From CAVSIP01 sp963728075 (GTDB taxonomy: Bacteria > Actinomycetota > Actinomycetes > JAFAQI01 > DASSKL01), in NCBI GenBank assembly GCA_963728075.1, contig CAVSIP010000008.1:62001-126000 (forward strand): 64,000 bases of DNA, read 5' to 3'. A program made the position numbers and the translations under genes. The notes under the pieces are model-generated. The model saw nothing but the letters and a program-made list of their open reading frames with translations. It made no database searches and was not told where the DNA came from. Of the stretch, positions 17,576-26,308 are shown in pieces. The first letter of the stretch is position 1, and each line of letters opens with the position of its first letter.

Positions 17576-18145
17576 ATGACGCAGACCGCAGCGGAGCACA
17601 GGCGCGCCGCCTTCCACGCGATGGACGAGGGCACGGCCGAGGACTGGGCGATCATCGGCGCGGCGCACGGCGAGCTCACCCGGGGGCTGCCGGACCGGGT
17701 GCTCACCCACCTGCGCCTGCTCGACGGTGACTTCGGGGGCTTCGCGGTGGACCGGCTCACCCACTCGCTGCAGACCGCGGCGCGGGCGGAACGGGCCGGC
17801 CGCCCGGATGCGTACGTGCTGTGCGCGCTGCTGCACGACATCGGCGACACGCTCGCGCCGTACAACCACGCGGACGTCGCCGCGGCGATGCTCAAGCCGT
17901 TCGTGTCCGAGGACCTGCACTGGATGGTCGAGCACCACACCGACTTCCAGGGCTACTACTACTACCACTTCCTCGGCGGCGACCGGGACAAGCGCGAGCG
18001 CTACCGCGGCTCGCCGTACTTCGACCTGACGGCGGAGTTCTGCGCCGACTACGACCAGGCCGCCTTCGACCCGGCGTACCCGACCCCGCCCCTCGAGCAC
18101 TACGAACCCCTCGTACGCGACCTCATGGGTGGTCGCCGGCGCTGA
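17576..18145 (+). CDS. HD-domain protein, related to PhnZ-type diiron oxygenases
   Basis: 189 aa from ATG 17576 (an in-frame GTG at 17552 is the alternative). Metal ligands of the HD fold: H63 in RLTHSLQTA, H87/D88 in LLHDIGD, then H98, H120/H121 in WMVEHHTDFQGYYYYH and a late aspartate in ADYDQAAFDP. This set and the YYYYHFLG stretch are shared with HD proteins that resemble the mixed-valent diiron oxygenase PhnZ and myo-inositol oxygenase rather than phosphodiesterases. No phosphonate genes are near. Hydrolase or oxygenase activity cannot be decided. Confidence 0.8.
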   Translation: MTQTAAEHRRAAFHAMDEGTAEDWAIIGAAHGELTRGLPDRVLTHLRLLDGDFGGFAVDRLTHSLQTAARAERAGRPDAYVLCALLHDIGDTLAPYNHADVAAAMLKPFVSEDLHWMVEHHTDFQGYYYYHFLGGDRDKRERYRGSPYFDLTAEFCADYDQAAFDPAYPTPPLEHYEPLVRDLMGGRRR

Positions 18146-18223
18146 GGCGGGCGCCTGCCCCGCAAGTTGATCTGTCTCGCGGGCTCTCGTGGGCTCTCGC
18201 GTGCCGCCCGCCGGCCGCCCCGC

Positions 18224-19504
18224 CTACTGCGCCGTACGGCCGGAGCGCTGCTCGGACTCGGCGGCCGCCCACGCGAACACGCCCTTGGCCATCGTCGACG
18301 TGGCCGCCTGCGCGGGCCCGGAACACCTCCGCGCGCGCCTCGTGCACGCCGGTGTCGTCCGGCGCGGCCTGCGCGGCCAGCTCCGCGAGGTGCCCGGCCA
18401 GCCGCAGGTCGCCGTCCGGCCGCGGCCAGCGCTCGCGCCCGGTCGGCGAGCCGCCCGCGCCGCCCGGCGAGCGCGGCGAGCTCGCCGGCCAGCGCTGCGT
18501 CGGCGCGGGCTTGAGGTGCGCCGGGTTGCCGTCGTACCAGCCGCCGTACAGCCGCCAGACGTTGCGCACGACGAACTCCGGCTCGTCGTAGACCGGCCGC
18601 AGGTACGGCCGCTCGAGCAGGTGCGCCGGGCGCCGTACGGTCGTGCAGCGATCTCGTCCAGGCGCGCGCCCTCGTTCATCAGCTCGAGCGTCTGGTCGTG
18701 CAGCGAGCTCGAGCAGCTCCGCCGTCTCGGTGAGCGCCTGTCCGGATCGCGGTCGGCGCCGGCGATGCGGCAGGCCGTGGCCGGGCAGCAGCAGCTCGGC
18801 GCCGAGCGTCGGCCATCGCGCGCAGCGCCGCCGCCCACTCGCGCGGGTAGCGCTGCACCTTCTGCGGGTTGCCGCAGTTGGGCGACGCCCAGATGAACAG
18901 GTCGCCGGAGCACAGCACCTTGCGCTCGGGCACCCACACCCAGGTGTGGTCGTCGGTCTCGCCCGCGCGCGTGGTGCAGCTCGAACGCGCTCGCCGCCGA
19001 CCTCGACGGTCGAGCGCGTCGCGGTAGGTCTCGTCCGGGTAGCGGAAGTCGGTCGGCCAGTCGGCTCGGCCATGCCGGAACTGCCGCTGGTTGATGACCG
19101 CGTTGTAGCCCGGCGGTCAGCCGGTAGCGGTCGAAGCGCGCGGGCAGCGCCTCGTGCGCCACGCACGGTCGGGCGCCGGCCAGCCGCGCTCGGGCGGACT
19201 CCGCCTCGAAGACCTGCACGCCGAAGACGTGGTCGATGTGCCCGTGGGTGTACACCGCGGTGTGCAGCCGGTCGCCGGACCAGCCGCGTACGCGCTCGTG
19301 CACGTGCCGGGCCATCGGGCCGCTGCCGGTGTCGACGAGCACCAGCCCGTCGCCGGTACGGAGCGCCGTAACGTTGGCGAACGCGCTGACGAACGCGGTG
19401 CCGTCGGCCACCTCGGTGAGCTCACCGGTGGGCAGCCAGGGGTGGTCGTCGAAGCCGCGGTCACCGGAGAGGACAGCGGCGGCGACGGCGAGCGGGTCGG
19501 TCAT
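18224..19504 (-). pseudogene. Metallo-beta-lactamase-fold hydrolase (alkyl-sulfatase-like), frame broken by about 14 indels
   Basis: The intact first 130 residues contain VYTHGHIDHVFG, the MBL metal motif. The rest is recoverable only by changing frame: GYNAVINQRQFRHG, ETDDHTWVWVPERKVLCSGD, LLLPGHGLPIAGADR, LLERPYLRPVYDEPEFVVR, and LYGGWYDGNPAHLKPAP, which is the dimerisation-domain signature of alkyl-sulfatase-like enzymes. I place single surplus bases near 19110, 19011, 18986, 18964, 18807, 18767, 18748, 18741, 18707, 18649, 18642, 18415 and 18314, plus one more shift near 18490. The net change is a multiple of three, so the stop at 18224 is again in frame. Codons between the shifts are well conserved, which favours errors in the assembly over old decay. 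Confidence 0.8.
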
Positions 19505-19523
19505 GCCCGGAGTCTGGCATCCC

Positions 19524-19548
19524 TTGACACCCGGCGTCCTGGTGTAAA
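19524..19548. promoter_or_regulatory. TTGACACC-N9-GGTGTAAA imperfect inverted repeat, possible operator
   Basis: It lies in the 77-bp region between the two divergent genes, 20 bp from the hydrolase start and 34 bp from the P450 start. Half-sites match except for one base. The position would let one repressor control both genes. The TTGACA also resembles a -35, but no well-spaced -10 follows. Confidence 0.4.
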
Positions 19549-19581
19549 GAGTGACGGCACGGATCCCCGTTCTGCGATGAG

Positions 19582-20881
19582 GTGGTCGTTTTGTCCGTTG
19601 GTGCTCGTCCCGAACTGCGTGTCGAGGACATCGACTTCAACGACCTGGAGTTCTGGGCCCGCCCGATGGAGGAGCGGGAGGCTGCGTTCCAGCTGCTCCG
19701 CCGGCAGGTGCCGGTGCCGTTCTTCGAGGAGCCGGAGGAGGTCGCGGAGTTCTTCCCGGTCGGCCCCGGCTACTACGTGCTCACCCGGCACGCCGACATC
19801 CTCGAGGCCTCGCGCCGCCCGGAGGAGTTCTGCTCGGGTCGCAGCGCCACCTCGATCCCGGACATGCCCGAGGAGTTCCTGCACTTCTTCGGCTCGATGA
19901 TCAACATGGACGACCCGCGGCACGCCCGCTTGCGCCGGATCGTCTCGCGCGGCTTCACCCCGCGGATGCTCAAGAAGGTCGAGGACCAGGTCCAGCAGGT
20001 CGCGTCCTCGATCGTCGACGAGATGCTCGAGACGGGGGAGGGCGACTTCGTCGTCGACGGTCGCCGCCAGGCTCCCGCTGAAGATCATCTGCGACATGAT
20101 CGGCATCCCGGACGAGCCAGTACCAGTTCATCTTCGAGCGCTCGAACATCATCCTCGCCGGCGGCGACCCCGAGTACCTGTCCGATGACATGAACGAGGC
20201 CATCGGCCAGCTGCTCGGCGCCGGCCAGGACCTCGCGAAGCTCGTCCAGGAGCTCGGCCGGCAGCGGCGGCGAGAACCCGACCGACGACCTGGTCGGCGC
20301 GCTGGTCAACGCCAACGTCGACGGTGAGCGGCTCACCGACGACGAGCTGGCGCTCGTTCTTCATCCTGCTCGTCGTCGCGGGCAACGAGACGACCCGCAA
20401 CGCGATCGCGCACGGGCTGCACTTCCTCACCGAGAACCCGGAGCAGAAGCAGCTGTGGCTGGCGGACTACGAGAGAGTACGCGCCCACCGCCGTGGAGGA
20501 GATCGTCCGGTACGCCTCGCCCGTCGCGTGGATGCGGCGGACGGTGACCGAAGGACACCGACCTCAACGGCCGGACGTTCTCCGAGGGCGACAAGGTGCT
20601 GCTGTTCTACTGGTCGGCGAACCGGGACGAGGACGTGTTCGACCGACCCGTACGCCTTCGACATCACCCGTGACCCCAACCCGCACGTCGGCTTCGGCGG
20701 GCCGGGCCCGCACTTCTGCCTCGGCGCCCACCTGGCCCGCCGGGAGATCACGGTGATGTTCCGCGAGCTGCTCACCCGGGTGCCGGACATCCGCTCGACC
20801 GGCCAGCCGGACCGGCTGCGGTCCAGCTTCATCAACGGCATCAAGCACCTGCCCGCCGCCTGGACGCCGGCCAAGGCCTAG
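19582..20881 (+). pseudogene. Cytochrome P450 (CYP125/CYP124-like), frame broken by seven single-base insertions
   Basis: The first 159 codons are intact, then surplus bases at about 20059, 20117, 20271, 20353, 20475, 20551 and 20644 change the frame; 1300 nt minus 7 gives 431 codons, a normal P450 length. Recovered motifs: WARPMEEREAAFQLLRR, the I-helix VVAGNETTRNAIAHG, the ExxR region VEEIVRYASP, and heme-binding GFGGPGPHFCLGAHLARRE. These resemble the actinobacterial steroid and fatty-acid omega-hydroxylase P450s (CYP124/125/142). Start is GTG 19582 or TTG 19591, the latter 7 bp after GATGAGG. Convergent with an acyl-CoA dehydrogenase pair that could act on the same compound. Confidence 0.85.
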
Positions 20882-20892
20882 CCGCGCTCTGA

Positions 20893-20935
20893 CACGCCAA
20901 CGCCCGGCACGGTCACCGTGCCGGGCGTTGGCGTG
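20893..20935. terminator. Long perfect hairpin between convergent genes
   Basis: A 43-nt perfect palindrome: 21 bases starting CACGCCAACGCCCGGC pair with 20915-20935 around one central base. It starts 12 bp after the P450 stop and ends 9 bp before the stop of the acyl-CoA dehydrogenase gene on the other strand, so it can end transcription from both sides. No T-tract follows, as is usual in GC-rich Actinobacteria. Confidence 0.85.
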
Positions 20936-20943
20936 AGGCGTCT

Positions 20944-22188
20944 TCAGCGGCGGACCTGGCTCCAGGGCACGCCCTTGTCGACGTCGGGCTCGCGCGGCAG
21001 GCCCAGCAGCCGCTCGCCGATCTGGTTGCGCAGCACCTCGGACGTGCCGCCCTCGATGGTGTTGGCCCGGGCGCGCAGGAAGTTGTGCGCCCGCGACTCG
21101 GCCGCGTCGTCGCCGGGCATCCACGCGACGCCGCCCATGCCCGCCGCGTCGACCGCTGCCTCGCTGCGGCGCTGGTTGAGCTCGGCGTTGAAGACCTTGC
21201 TCACGCCGCCCTCGGGACCCGGCTGCCGGCCGGCCGCGCGCGCCGCGGCGGCACGGAAGGACGTGACCTCCTTGACCTCCTGCTCGATGTAGAGCTGGGC
21301 CAGCCGGTCACGGACGAGGTCGGACTCGCGGTTGGGCACCGAGTCGAGGAAGGACTGCCACGGGTCCTTGCGCACGCCGCCCATGAACGCGACCCGGTCC
21401 AGCGAGACGCCGGACAGGGTGACGCGCTCGTTCATCAGCGTCGTACGGGCGCAGCGCCAGCCCTCGCCCACCTCGCCGACGCGGTTCTCGTCGGGGATGC
21501 GGACGTCGGTGAAGAACACCTCGTTGAACTCCGCCGAGCCGGTGATCTGCCGCAGTGGCCGGATCTCCACGCCGGGTGCCTTCATGTCGACGATGAAGTA
21601 CGACAGCCCGTCGTGCTTGGGCGCGTCCGGGTCGGTCCGCGCGAGCAGCATGCCGAACTTCGCCATCTGCGCGATCGACGTCCACACCTTCTGGCCGTTG
21701 ACGACCCACTCGTCGCCGTCGCGGACGGCGCGCGTGGACAGCGACGCGAGGTCGGAGCCCGACCCCGGCTCGCTGAACAGCTGGCACCAGATCTCCTCGG
21801 AGGTGAGGATCTTCTGCAGGTACCGCTGCTTCTGCGCGTCCGTGCCGTGCTCGACGAGCGTCGGGCCGGCGAGGCCGACCCCCAGGATGTTGACGCTCAC
21901 CGACGGCAGCCGGTACTTGGTCAGCTCCTCGCGGACGACCTGCTGCATCCACGACTCGCCGGACAGCCCGCCGTACTCCTTCGGCCACAGCGGTGCGCCG
22001 TAGCCGCTCTCGCCGATCGTCTTCTGCCAGGCGCCGAAGTCCCATTGCTGACGAGCCGCCGCGAGCCGCTCGTCGTCGTCGTTGTCGACCGCGTCGAGCC
22101 AGCCGTCCGGCAGGTTCTCGCGCAGCCAGCCCTTGAACTGCTCGCGGAACTCCGCGCGCTCCGGTGAGTCCTCGATACGCCAGCGCAT
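20944..22188 (-). CDS. Acyl-CoA dehydrogenase, large-type subunit of a heteromeric pair
   Basis: 414 aa. Holds the FAD-contacting FSEPGSGSDLASLSTRAV and VWTSIAQMAKFGMLLART segments and ends with RANTIEGGTSEVLRNQIGER. It lacks the QFGRPIG arginine motif that the shorter partner carries, so the two should assemble as alpha2beta2 with shared flavin sites, as in mycobacterial steroid side-chain enzymes (ChsE type). It is 14 bp downstream of the partner gene and in the same operon. Substrate is likely a branched or cyclic acyl-CoA; this is inference. Confidence 0.9.
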   Translation of the reverse strand: MRWRIEDSPERAEFREQFKGWLRENLPDGWLDAVDNDDDERLAAARQQWDFGAWQKTIGESGYGAPLWPKEYGGLSGESWMQQVVREELTKYRLPSVSVNILGVGLAGPTLVEHGTDAQKQRYLQKILTSEEIWCQLFSEPGSGSDLASLSTRAVRDGDEWVVNGQKVWTSIAQMAKFGMLLARTDPDAPKHDGLSYFIVDMKAPGVEIRPLRQITGSAEFNEVFFTDVRIPDENRVGEVGEGWRCARTTLMNERVTLSGVSLDRVAFMGGVRKDPWQSFLDSVPNRESDLVRDRLAQLYIEQEVKEVTSFRAAAARAAGRQPGPEGGVSKVFNAELNQRRSEAAVDAAGMGGVAWMPGDDAAESRAHNFLRARANTIEGGTSEVLRNQIGERLLGLPREPDVDKGVPWSQVRR

Positions 22189-22202
22189 CGTCGACCTCTC
22201 TC

Positions 22203-23318
22203 TCAGATGCCGACGCGCTCGGCGACGAGCGCGCGGTGGTGGCTCGGGTGACCCAGCAGCAGCTGGCTGGACTTGGCGCGCTTGAAGTACAGGTGCGCCG
22301 GGTGCTCCCAGGTGAAGCCGATGCCGCCGTGGATCTGGATCGTGTCGGCGGCGGCGTGGAAGAACGCGTCGGACGTGTACGACTTCGCCAGCGACGCGGC
22401 GAGCGCGAGGTCCGCGCCGCCCTCGGCCGCCTCGCGGGCCGCGTAGTACGACGCGGAGCGCGCCTGCTCCACCTCGGTGAGCATGTTCGCGAGCTTGTGC
22501 TTGACGGCCTGGAACGACCCGATCGGCCGGCCGAACTGGACCCGCTCACGCGCGTAGTCCGCGGAGGCGTCGAGGCACTTCTGCGCCCCGCCGACGTTCT
22601 CTGCGGCCAGGGCGACGGCGGCGAGCTGCAGCGCCCGCTCCGTGCTCGCCCAGCCGGCGGCCGGGTCGCCGATCGGCCGTGCCTGCACGCCCGCGAAGGT
22701 CAGCCGCGCGAGCTTGCGGGTGGCGTCCATCGTCACCATCGGCGCGCGGGTCAGTCCGTCCGCATCGCCCGGTACGGCGAACACGCCCACGCCGGAGTCG
22801 GTCCGGGCGGCGACGAGCACCAGGTCGGCGGTGTGCCCGTCCAGCACGAACCACTTGGTGCCCTCGAGCGTCCAGTCCGCGCCGGACTTGCGAGCGGAGG
22901 TGGTGACGCCCGCCTCGTCCCAGCGCGACGACTCCTCGGTCAGCGCGAACGTCGCCCGCGTCTGCCCGGCAGCGATCGCCGGCAGGTACTCCTTCTTCGC
23001 GGCGTCGTCGCCGCTGGCCAGCAGCACGTTGGCCGCCAGCGCGACGGTGGAGAAGTACGGCGCGCACAGCAGCGCCCGGCCCATCTCCTCGAACACCACG
23101 GAGGTCTCCAGCGGACCGTACCCCGCGCCGTCGTACTCCTCGGGGATGCCGAGGGCGGGCAGGCCCATCTGCTCGGACATCTGCTGCCAGACCGCGGCGT
23201 CGAAGCCCTCCTCGGTCTCCATCAGCCGGCGGACCTCGGACTCCGGCGACTTGTCCTCGCAGAAGTCGCGCACCGTACGGCGCAGCTCCTCGCGCTCCTC
23301 GTTCACCGCGTCGACCAC
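22203..23318 (-). CDS. Acyl-CoA dehydrogenase, small-type subunit of a heteromeric pair
   Basis: 371 aa. N-terminal helical domain with SPESEVRRLMETEEGFD, then a reduced middle domain in which the usual (T/S)EPxxGSD motif is replaced by LTEESSRWDEAG. The C-terminal domain has VQFGRPIGSFQAVKHKLA and IHGGIGFTWEHPAHLYFKRA, which contribute FAD contacts and the active-site wall. This complements the 414-aa partner downstream. The same layout recurs at 48448-50696, and the two small subunits share SPESEVRRLMET and the WEHPAHLY segment, so the pairs are duplicates of one type. Confidence 0.9.
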   Translation of the reverse strand: MVDAVNEEREELRRTVRDFCEDKSPESEVRRLMETEEGFDAAVWQQMSEQMGLPALGIPEEYDGAGYGPLETSVVFEEMGRALLCAPYFSTVALAANVLLASGDDAAKKEYLPAIAAGQTRATFALTEESSRWDEAGVTTSARKSGADWTLEGTKWFVLDGHTADLVLVAARTDSGVGVFAVPGDADGLTRAPMVTMDATRKLARLTFAGVQARPIGDPAAGWASTERALQLAAVALAAENVGGAQKCLDASADYARERVQFGRPIGSFQAVKHKLANMLTEVEQARSASYYAAREAAEGGADLALAASLAKSYTSDAFFHAAADTIQIHGGIGFTWEHPAHLYFKRAKSSQLLLGHPSHHRALVAERVGI

Positions 23319-23355
23319 GGCGTCTCCTCTCCCGGGGGAATGCCCGCCCAGGATG

Positions 23356-23370
23356 CCGAACGCCGTTCGG
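23356..23370. promoter_or_regulatory. CCGAACGCCGTTCGG perfect palindrome, probable operator of the acyl-CoA dehydrogenase pair
   Basis: 7-1-7 perfect symmetry, 38 bp before the start of the 371-aa dehydrogenase gene and directly behind the argA stop codon. Spacing and form fit a TetR-family dimer site controlling the pair. No regulator gene is adjacent. It was not found again in this window by eye. Confidence 0.55.
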
Positions 23371-23883
23371 TTATGTCACGGGGGGTAGGTGCAGCAGCAT
23401 CCGCGTGTTCCCGAGGGTGTTGGGCTTGACCTGGTCGAGGTCGAGGAACTCCGCGACACCCTCGTCGTACGAGCGCAGCAGCTCGGCGTACACGTCCTCG
23501 TCCACGGGTGCGCCCTCGATGGGCACGAACCCGTGCCGGGCGAAGAAGTCCACCTCGAAGGTCAGGCAGAACACCCGCCGTACGCCGACGTCACGGGCGA
23601 CCTGCAGGAGCTGGTCGAGCAGGAGCGTCCCGATCCGGTGGCCGAGCCAGTGCTCGTCGACGGCGAGCGTGCGGACCTCGGCGAGGTCCTCCCACAGGAC
23701 GTGCAGGGCACCGCAGCCGGCGATGTCGCCTTCCTCGGTCTCGGCGACCCAGAACTCCTGCACGTCCTCGTAGAGGGTCACTGTCGCCTTGTCGAGCAGG
23801 ATCCGGCGGCGGGCGTACGCGTCGACCAGCCGCCGGATCGCGCGCACGTCGGACGTCCGCGCGCGGCGGACGTGGATCTGCAT
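23371..23883 (-). CDS. argA: Amino-acid N-acetyltransferase (short actinobacterial ArgA)
   Basis: 170 aa, a single GNAT domain without the amino-acid-kinase domain of classical ArgA. MQIHVRRARTSDVRAIRRLV begins the fold; LDKATVTLYEDVQEFWVAE and CGALHVLWEDLAEVRTLAV are typical; HRIGTLLLDQLLQVARDVGV is the acetyl-CoA loop; FCLTFEVDFFARHGFVPI is near the C-terminus. It corresponds to mycobacterial Rv2747 and makes N-acetylglutamate, the first step of arginine synthesis. A TAGGTT box six bases before the ATG suggests a leaderless mRNA. Confidence 0.9.
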   Translation of the reverse strand: MQIHVRRARTSDVRAIRRLVDAYARRRILLDKATVTLYEDVQEFWVAETEEGDIAGCGALHVLWEDLAEVRTLAVDEHWLGHRIGTLLLDQLLQVARDVGVRRVFCLTFEVDFFARHGFVPIEGAPVDEDVYAELLRSYDEGVAEFLDLDQVKPNTLGNTRMLLHLPPVT

Positions 23884-23889
23884 GCGGCC

Positions 23890-23895
23890 AACCTA
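23890..23895 (-). promoter_or_regulatory. TAGGTT -10 box, leaderless argA
   Basis: Six bases separate it from the ATG at 23883 on the minus strand. Confidence 0.5.
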
Positions 23896-25245
23896 CGGGG
23901 CGTCGCCCGCCGGTCCGGTGCGCTGCAGGGGGCTGCCGTCCGCGTCCGCGGCGCGGGGCAGCGGCAGGTCCGCGGGGGCGCAGGGCAGCGTGACCGACAC
24001 GGACGTGCCCTCGTCGACGCGGCTGGTCACCGCGAGCGCACCGAGATGGGCGCGCACGATGCGGTCCGCCACGACGAGACCGAGCCCCAGGCCGGCGGGG
24101 GCGGACAGCGAGGACTGCCCGGAGAACGGCTGGAGGAGCGCGGCGACGGTCGCCTCGTCCATGCCCGCGCCGTTGTCCCGCACGGTGACCCGAACGGTCG
24201 CCTCGAGGTGCTCCACCCGTACGTCGACCTGCCCGCCCTGCGGCAGCGCGTCGTACGCGCCGGTGAGCAGCGTGCGCAGCACGTGGCCGAGCTTGTCCTG
24301 GTCGCCGACGACGGGGGGCAGGTCGTCGTCGAGGTGCAGCCGGACCTCGACGCCCGCCGGTGGAGGCAGTGTCTCGAGCGTGATGGTGGTGAGCCGGTCG
24401 AGGTGGCAGGTTCCCGTGATGAGCGGCCGCGGCCGGGTGTACTCGAGCAGGTCGCTCACGACCCGGGTGGCCGTCGCCACCTCACGGCTGACCGTGTCGA
24501 GCATGCGCCGGGCGTCGGGGAGGTCGCCGAAGCGCTGCTCGAGCAGGTAGAGGACGTTCGTGACCACGCCGATGGGGTTGTGCAGCTCGTGCGCGACCGT
24601 GGCGGCCATCTCGCCGACGGCGGCGAGACGCTCACGCTCGACGAGCTGCTCCTGGGCCTCCTCGAGGGCGGTGAGCGAGTCCAGCAGGGCGGCCGACCGG
24701 GCGGCGGCGTCGGCGCGGGCGCGCTCGTGTCCCTCGGCCTCCCGCCGCAGCTCGCGGGCCAGGCTGCTGGTGAGCACCCAGACCGCGACGATCAGCGCGG
24801 ACCGCAGGACCACCTCAGCGGCGCCCGCGGCGTGGTCGGCGACGATCAGCGCGGTGACCGTGTAGCCCAGCACGGTGAAGGCGAGCAGGAGCGGTTGGGC
24901 GACCTGGGGGTACGACGCCGCGAAGAAGACCGTGGTGAGCAGGTACAGCCCCCACATCGGCGAGTCGCCCCAACCGGTGACCGCGACGAGCGCCGAGATG
25001 AGGGCCACGTCGACGACCGACCAGGCGTAGAGCAGGGCGTTGCCCCGCCAGGAGGTGAACAGCCGGGCCCAGGGGAGCACCAGGACGGCGGCCGCGCCCA
25101 CCGTCGCCACCGCGAGCAGCGACCAGTACGCGCGCAGGTCGACCGGACGGTGCCCGGGCACCACGCGGTACACCGCCAGCGTGACCACCACGAGGAACGT
25201 GGTGACCACGCCGACGCGCACGTTGCGCGCCTGCACTTCGGTCAC
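23893..25245 (-). CDS. Sensor histidine kinase, orphan
   Basis: 450 aa from GTG 25245, preceded by GAGGGGG; the frame is open 19 codons upstream but without a ribosome site. Six hydrophobic segments in the first ~170 residues (MASE-like membrane sensor), a coiled coil at ~170-215, then HisKA with MAATVAHELHNPIGVVTNVL (phospho-accepting His in HELHNP) and HATPase with VRDNGAGMDE (N/G1) and LGLGLVVADRIV (G2). No response regulator is adjacent, so the target is unknown. The C-terminal ~30 residues are disordered. Confidence 0.9.
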   Translation of the reverse strand: MTEVQARNVRVGVVTTFLVVVTLAVYRVVPGHRPVDLRAYWSLLAVATVGAAAVLVLPWARLFTSWRGNALLYAWSVVDVALISALVAVTGWGDSPMWGLYLLTTVFFAASYPQVAQPLLLAFTVLGYTVTALIVADHAAGAAEVVLRSALIVAVWVLTSSLARELRREAEGHERARADAAARSAALLDSLTALEEAQEQLVERERLAAVGEMAATVAHELHNPIGVVTNVLYLLEQRFGDLPDARRMLDTVSREVATATRVVSDLLEYTRPRPLITGTCHLDRLTTITLETLPPPAGVEVRLHLDDDLPPVVGDQDKLGHVLRTLLTGAYDALPQGGQVDVRVEHLEATVRVTVRDNGAGMDEATVAALLQPFSGQSSLSAPAGLGLGLVVADRIVRAHLGALAVTSRVDEGTSVSVTLPCAPADLPLPRAADADGSPLQRTGPAGDAP

Positions 25246-25324
25246 GAGTCCCCCTCGCCGCCGGTGAAGGCACACGGTCCCGCGCCCGGAGCGGGGGCGC
25301 AAGGGATACGCGGGAACTGCCCTC

Positions 25325-25330
25325 TACGCT
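25325..25330 (+). promoter_or_regulatory. TACGCT -10 box, leaderless ferredoxin reductase
   Basis: Six bases before ATG 25337; no ribosome site. Confidence 0.5.
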
Positions 25331-25336
25331 CGGTCG

Positions 25337-26308
25337 ATGCAGACCGACCTGCTCATCGTGGGCGCCGGACCGGCGGGCCTCTACGCCGCGTACTACGGCG
25401 GTTTCCGGGGCCTGTCCGTGACGGTCATGGACTCCCTGTCGGAGCCGGGCGGCCAGGTGACGGCGATGTACCCGGAGAAGATGATCTACGACGTCGCCGG
25501 CTACCCCGCGGTGAAGGGCCAGGTGCTCACCGACGCGCTGGTGGAGCAGGCGGCGCAGTACGCCCCGACCTACCTGCTCGGCCACCGTGCCGAGGAGCTG
25601 CGCCCGCGCCCGGACTGCGTCGTCGTCCGGTCGCACAAGGGCGAGCTGGTCGAGGCGAAGGCCGTCATCATCACCGGCGGGATCGGCACGTTCTCGCCGC
25701 GGCCGCTCCCCGGCGGGGACCAGTGGGAGGAGCGCGGCCTGCGCTACTTCGTGCCCCGGCTGGACGAGCTGGCCGACCAGGACGTCCTCATCGTCGGCGG
25801 GGGCGACTCGGCCTTCGACTGGGCGCTCAGCCTGGCGCCGATCTCGCGCAGCGTGACGCTCGTCCACCGCCGGACGCGGTTCCGCGCGCACGAGGGCACG
25901 GTCCAGCGGGTGCTGGCCTCCACCCGCGTCCGGGTGCTCACGCCGTACGAGGTGGCGGAGATCCGCGGCGGGGCCGCCATCGAGGCCGTCGAGGTCTTCG
26001 ACAACGCGACCGACGAGCGCGAGGTGCTCAAGGTGCAGGCGGTCGTGGCGGCCCTCGGGTTCACGGCCGACCTGGGCCCGATGAAAGAGTGGGGTCTCGA
26101 CCTGGACAAGCGGCACATCCGGGTGGGTACGACGATGCAGACCAACCTGCCGCGCGTGTTCGCGGCGGGCGACATCACCGAGTACGACGGGAAGGTGCGG
26201 CTGATCTCGGTGGGATTCGGAGAGGCGGCGACAGCCGTCAACAACGCGGCCACGGTGATCGACCCGGGCGCCAAGGTGTTCCCCGGCCACTCCTCGGACG
26301 TCTCGTGA
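25337..26308 (+). CDS. Ferredoxin/flavodoxin-NADP+ reductase, thioredoxin-reductase-like
   Basis: 323 aa. FAD motif LLIVGAGPAGLYAAYYGGFRG, then EPGGQVTAMYPEKMIYDVAG, NADPH motif DVLIVGGGDSAFDWALSLAP and the second FAD motif RVFAAGDITEYDGKVRLI. The redox CxxC of thioredoxin reductase is absent, which marks the YumC/CT1512 type of ferredoxin-NADP reductase. It probably supplies electrons to ferredoxin, for example for P450s. It overlaps the acyl-CoA dehydrogenase gene by 4 bp and so belongs to that operon. Confidence 0.92.
   Translation: MQTDLLIVGAGPAGLYAAYYGGFRGLSVTVMDSLSEPGGQVTAMYPEKMIYDVAGYPAVKGQVLTDALVEQAAQYAPTYLLGHRAEELRPRPDCVVVRSHKGELVEAKAVIITGGIGTFSPRPLPGGDQWEERGLRYFVPRLDELADQDVLIVGGGDSAFDWALSLAPISRSVTLVHRRTRFRAHEGTVQRVLASTRVRVLTPYEVAEIRGGAAIEAVEVFDNATDEREVLKVQAVVAALGFTADLGPMKEWGLDLDKRHIRVGTTMQTNLPRVFAAGDITEYDGKVRLISVGFGEAATAVNNAATVIDPGAKVFPGHSSDVS

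Noticed and set aside
19524..19549. TTGACA and TAAAGA as a vegetative promoter of the P450
   Set aside because: The spacing is only 14 bp, too short; the inverted-repeat reading explains the bases better.
23389..26304. Plus-strand frame of ~970 codons before the acyl-CoA dehydrogenase gene
   Set aside because: It is the antisense shadow of argA and the histidine kinase; only the part from GTG 26305 has family sequence.
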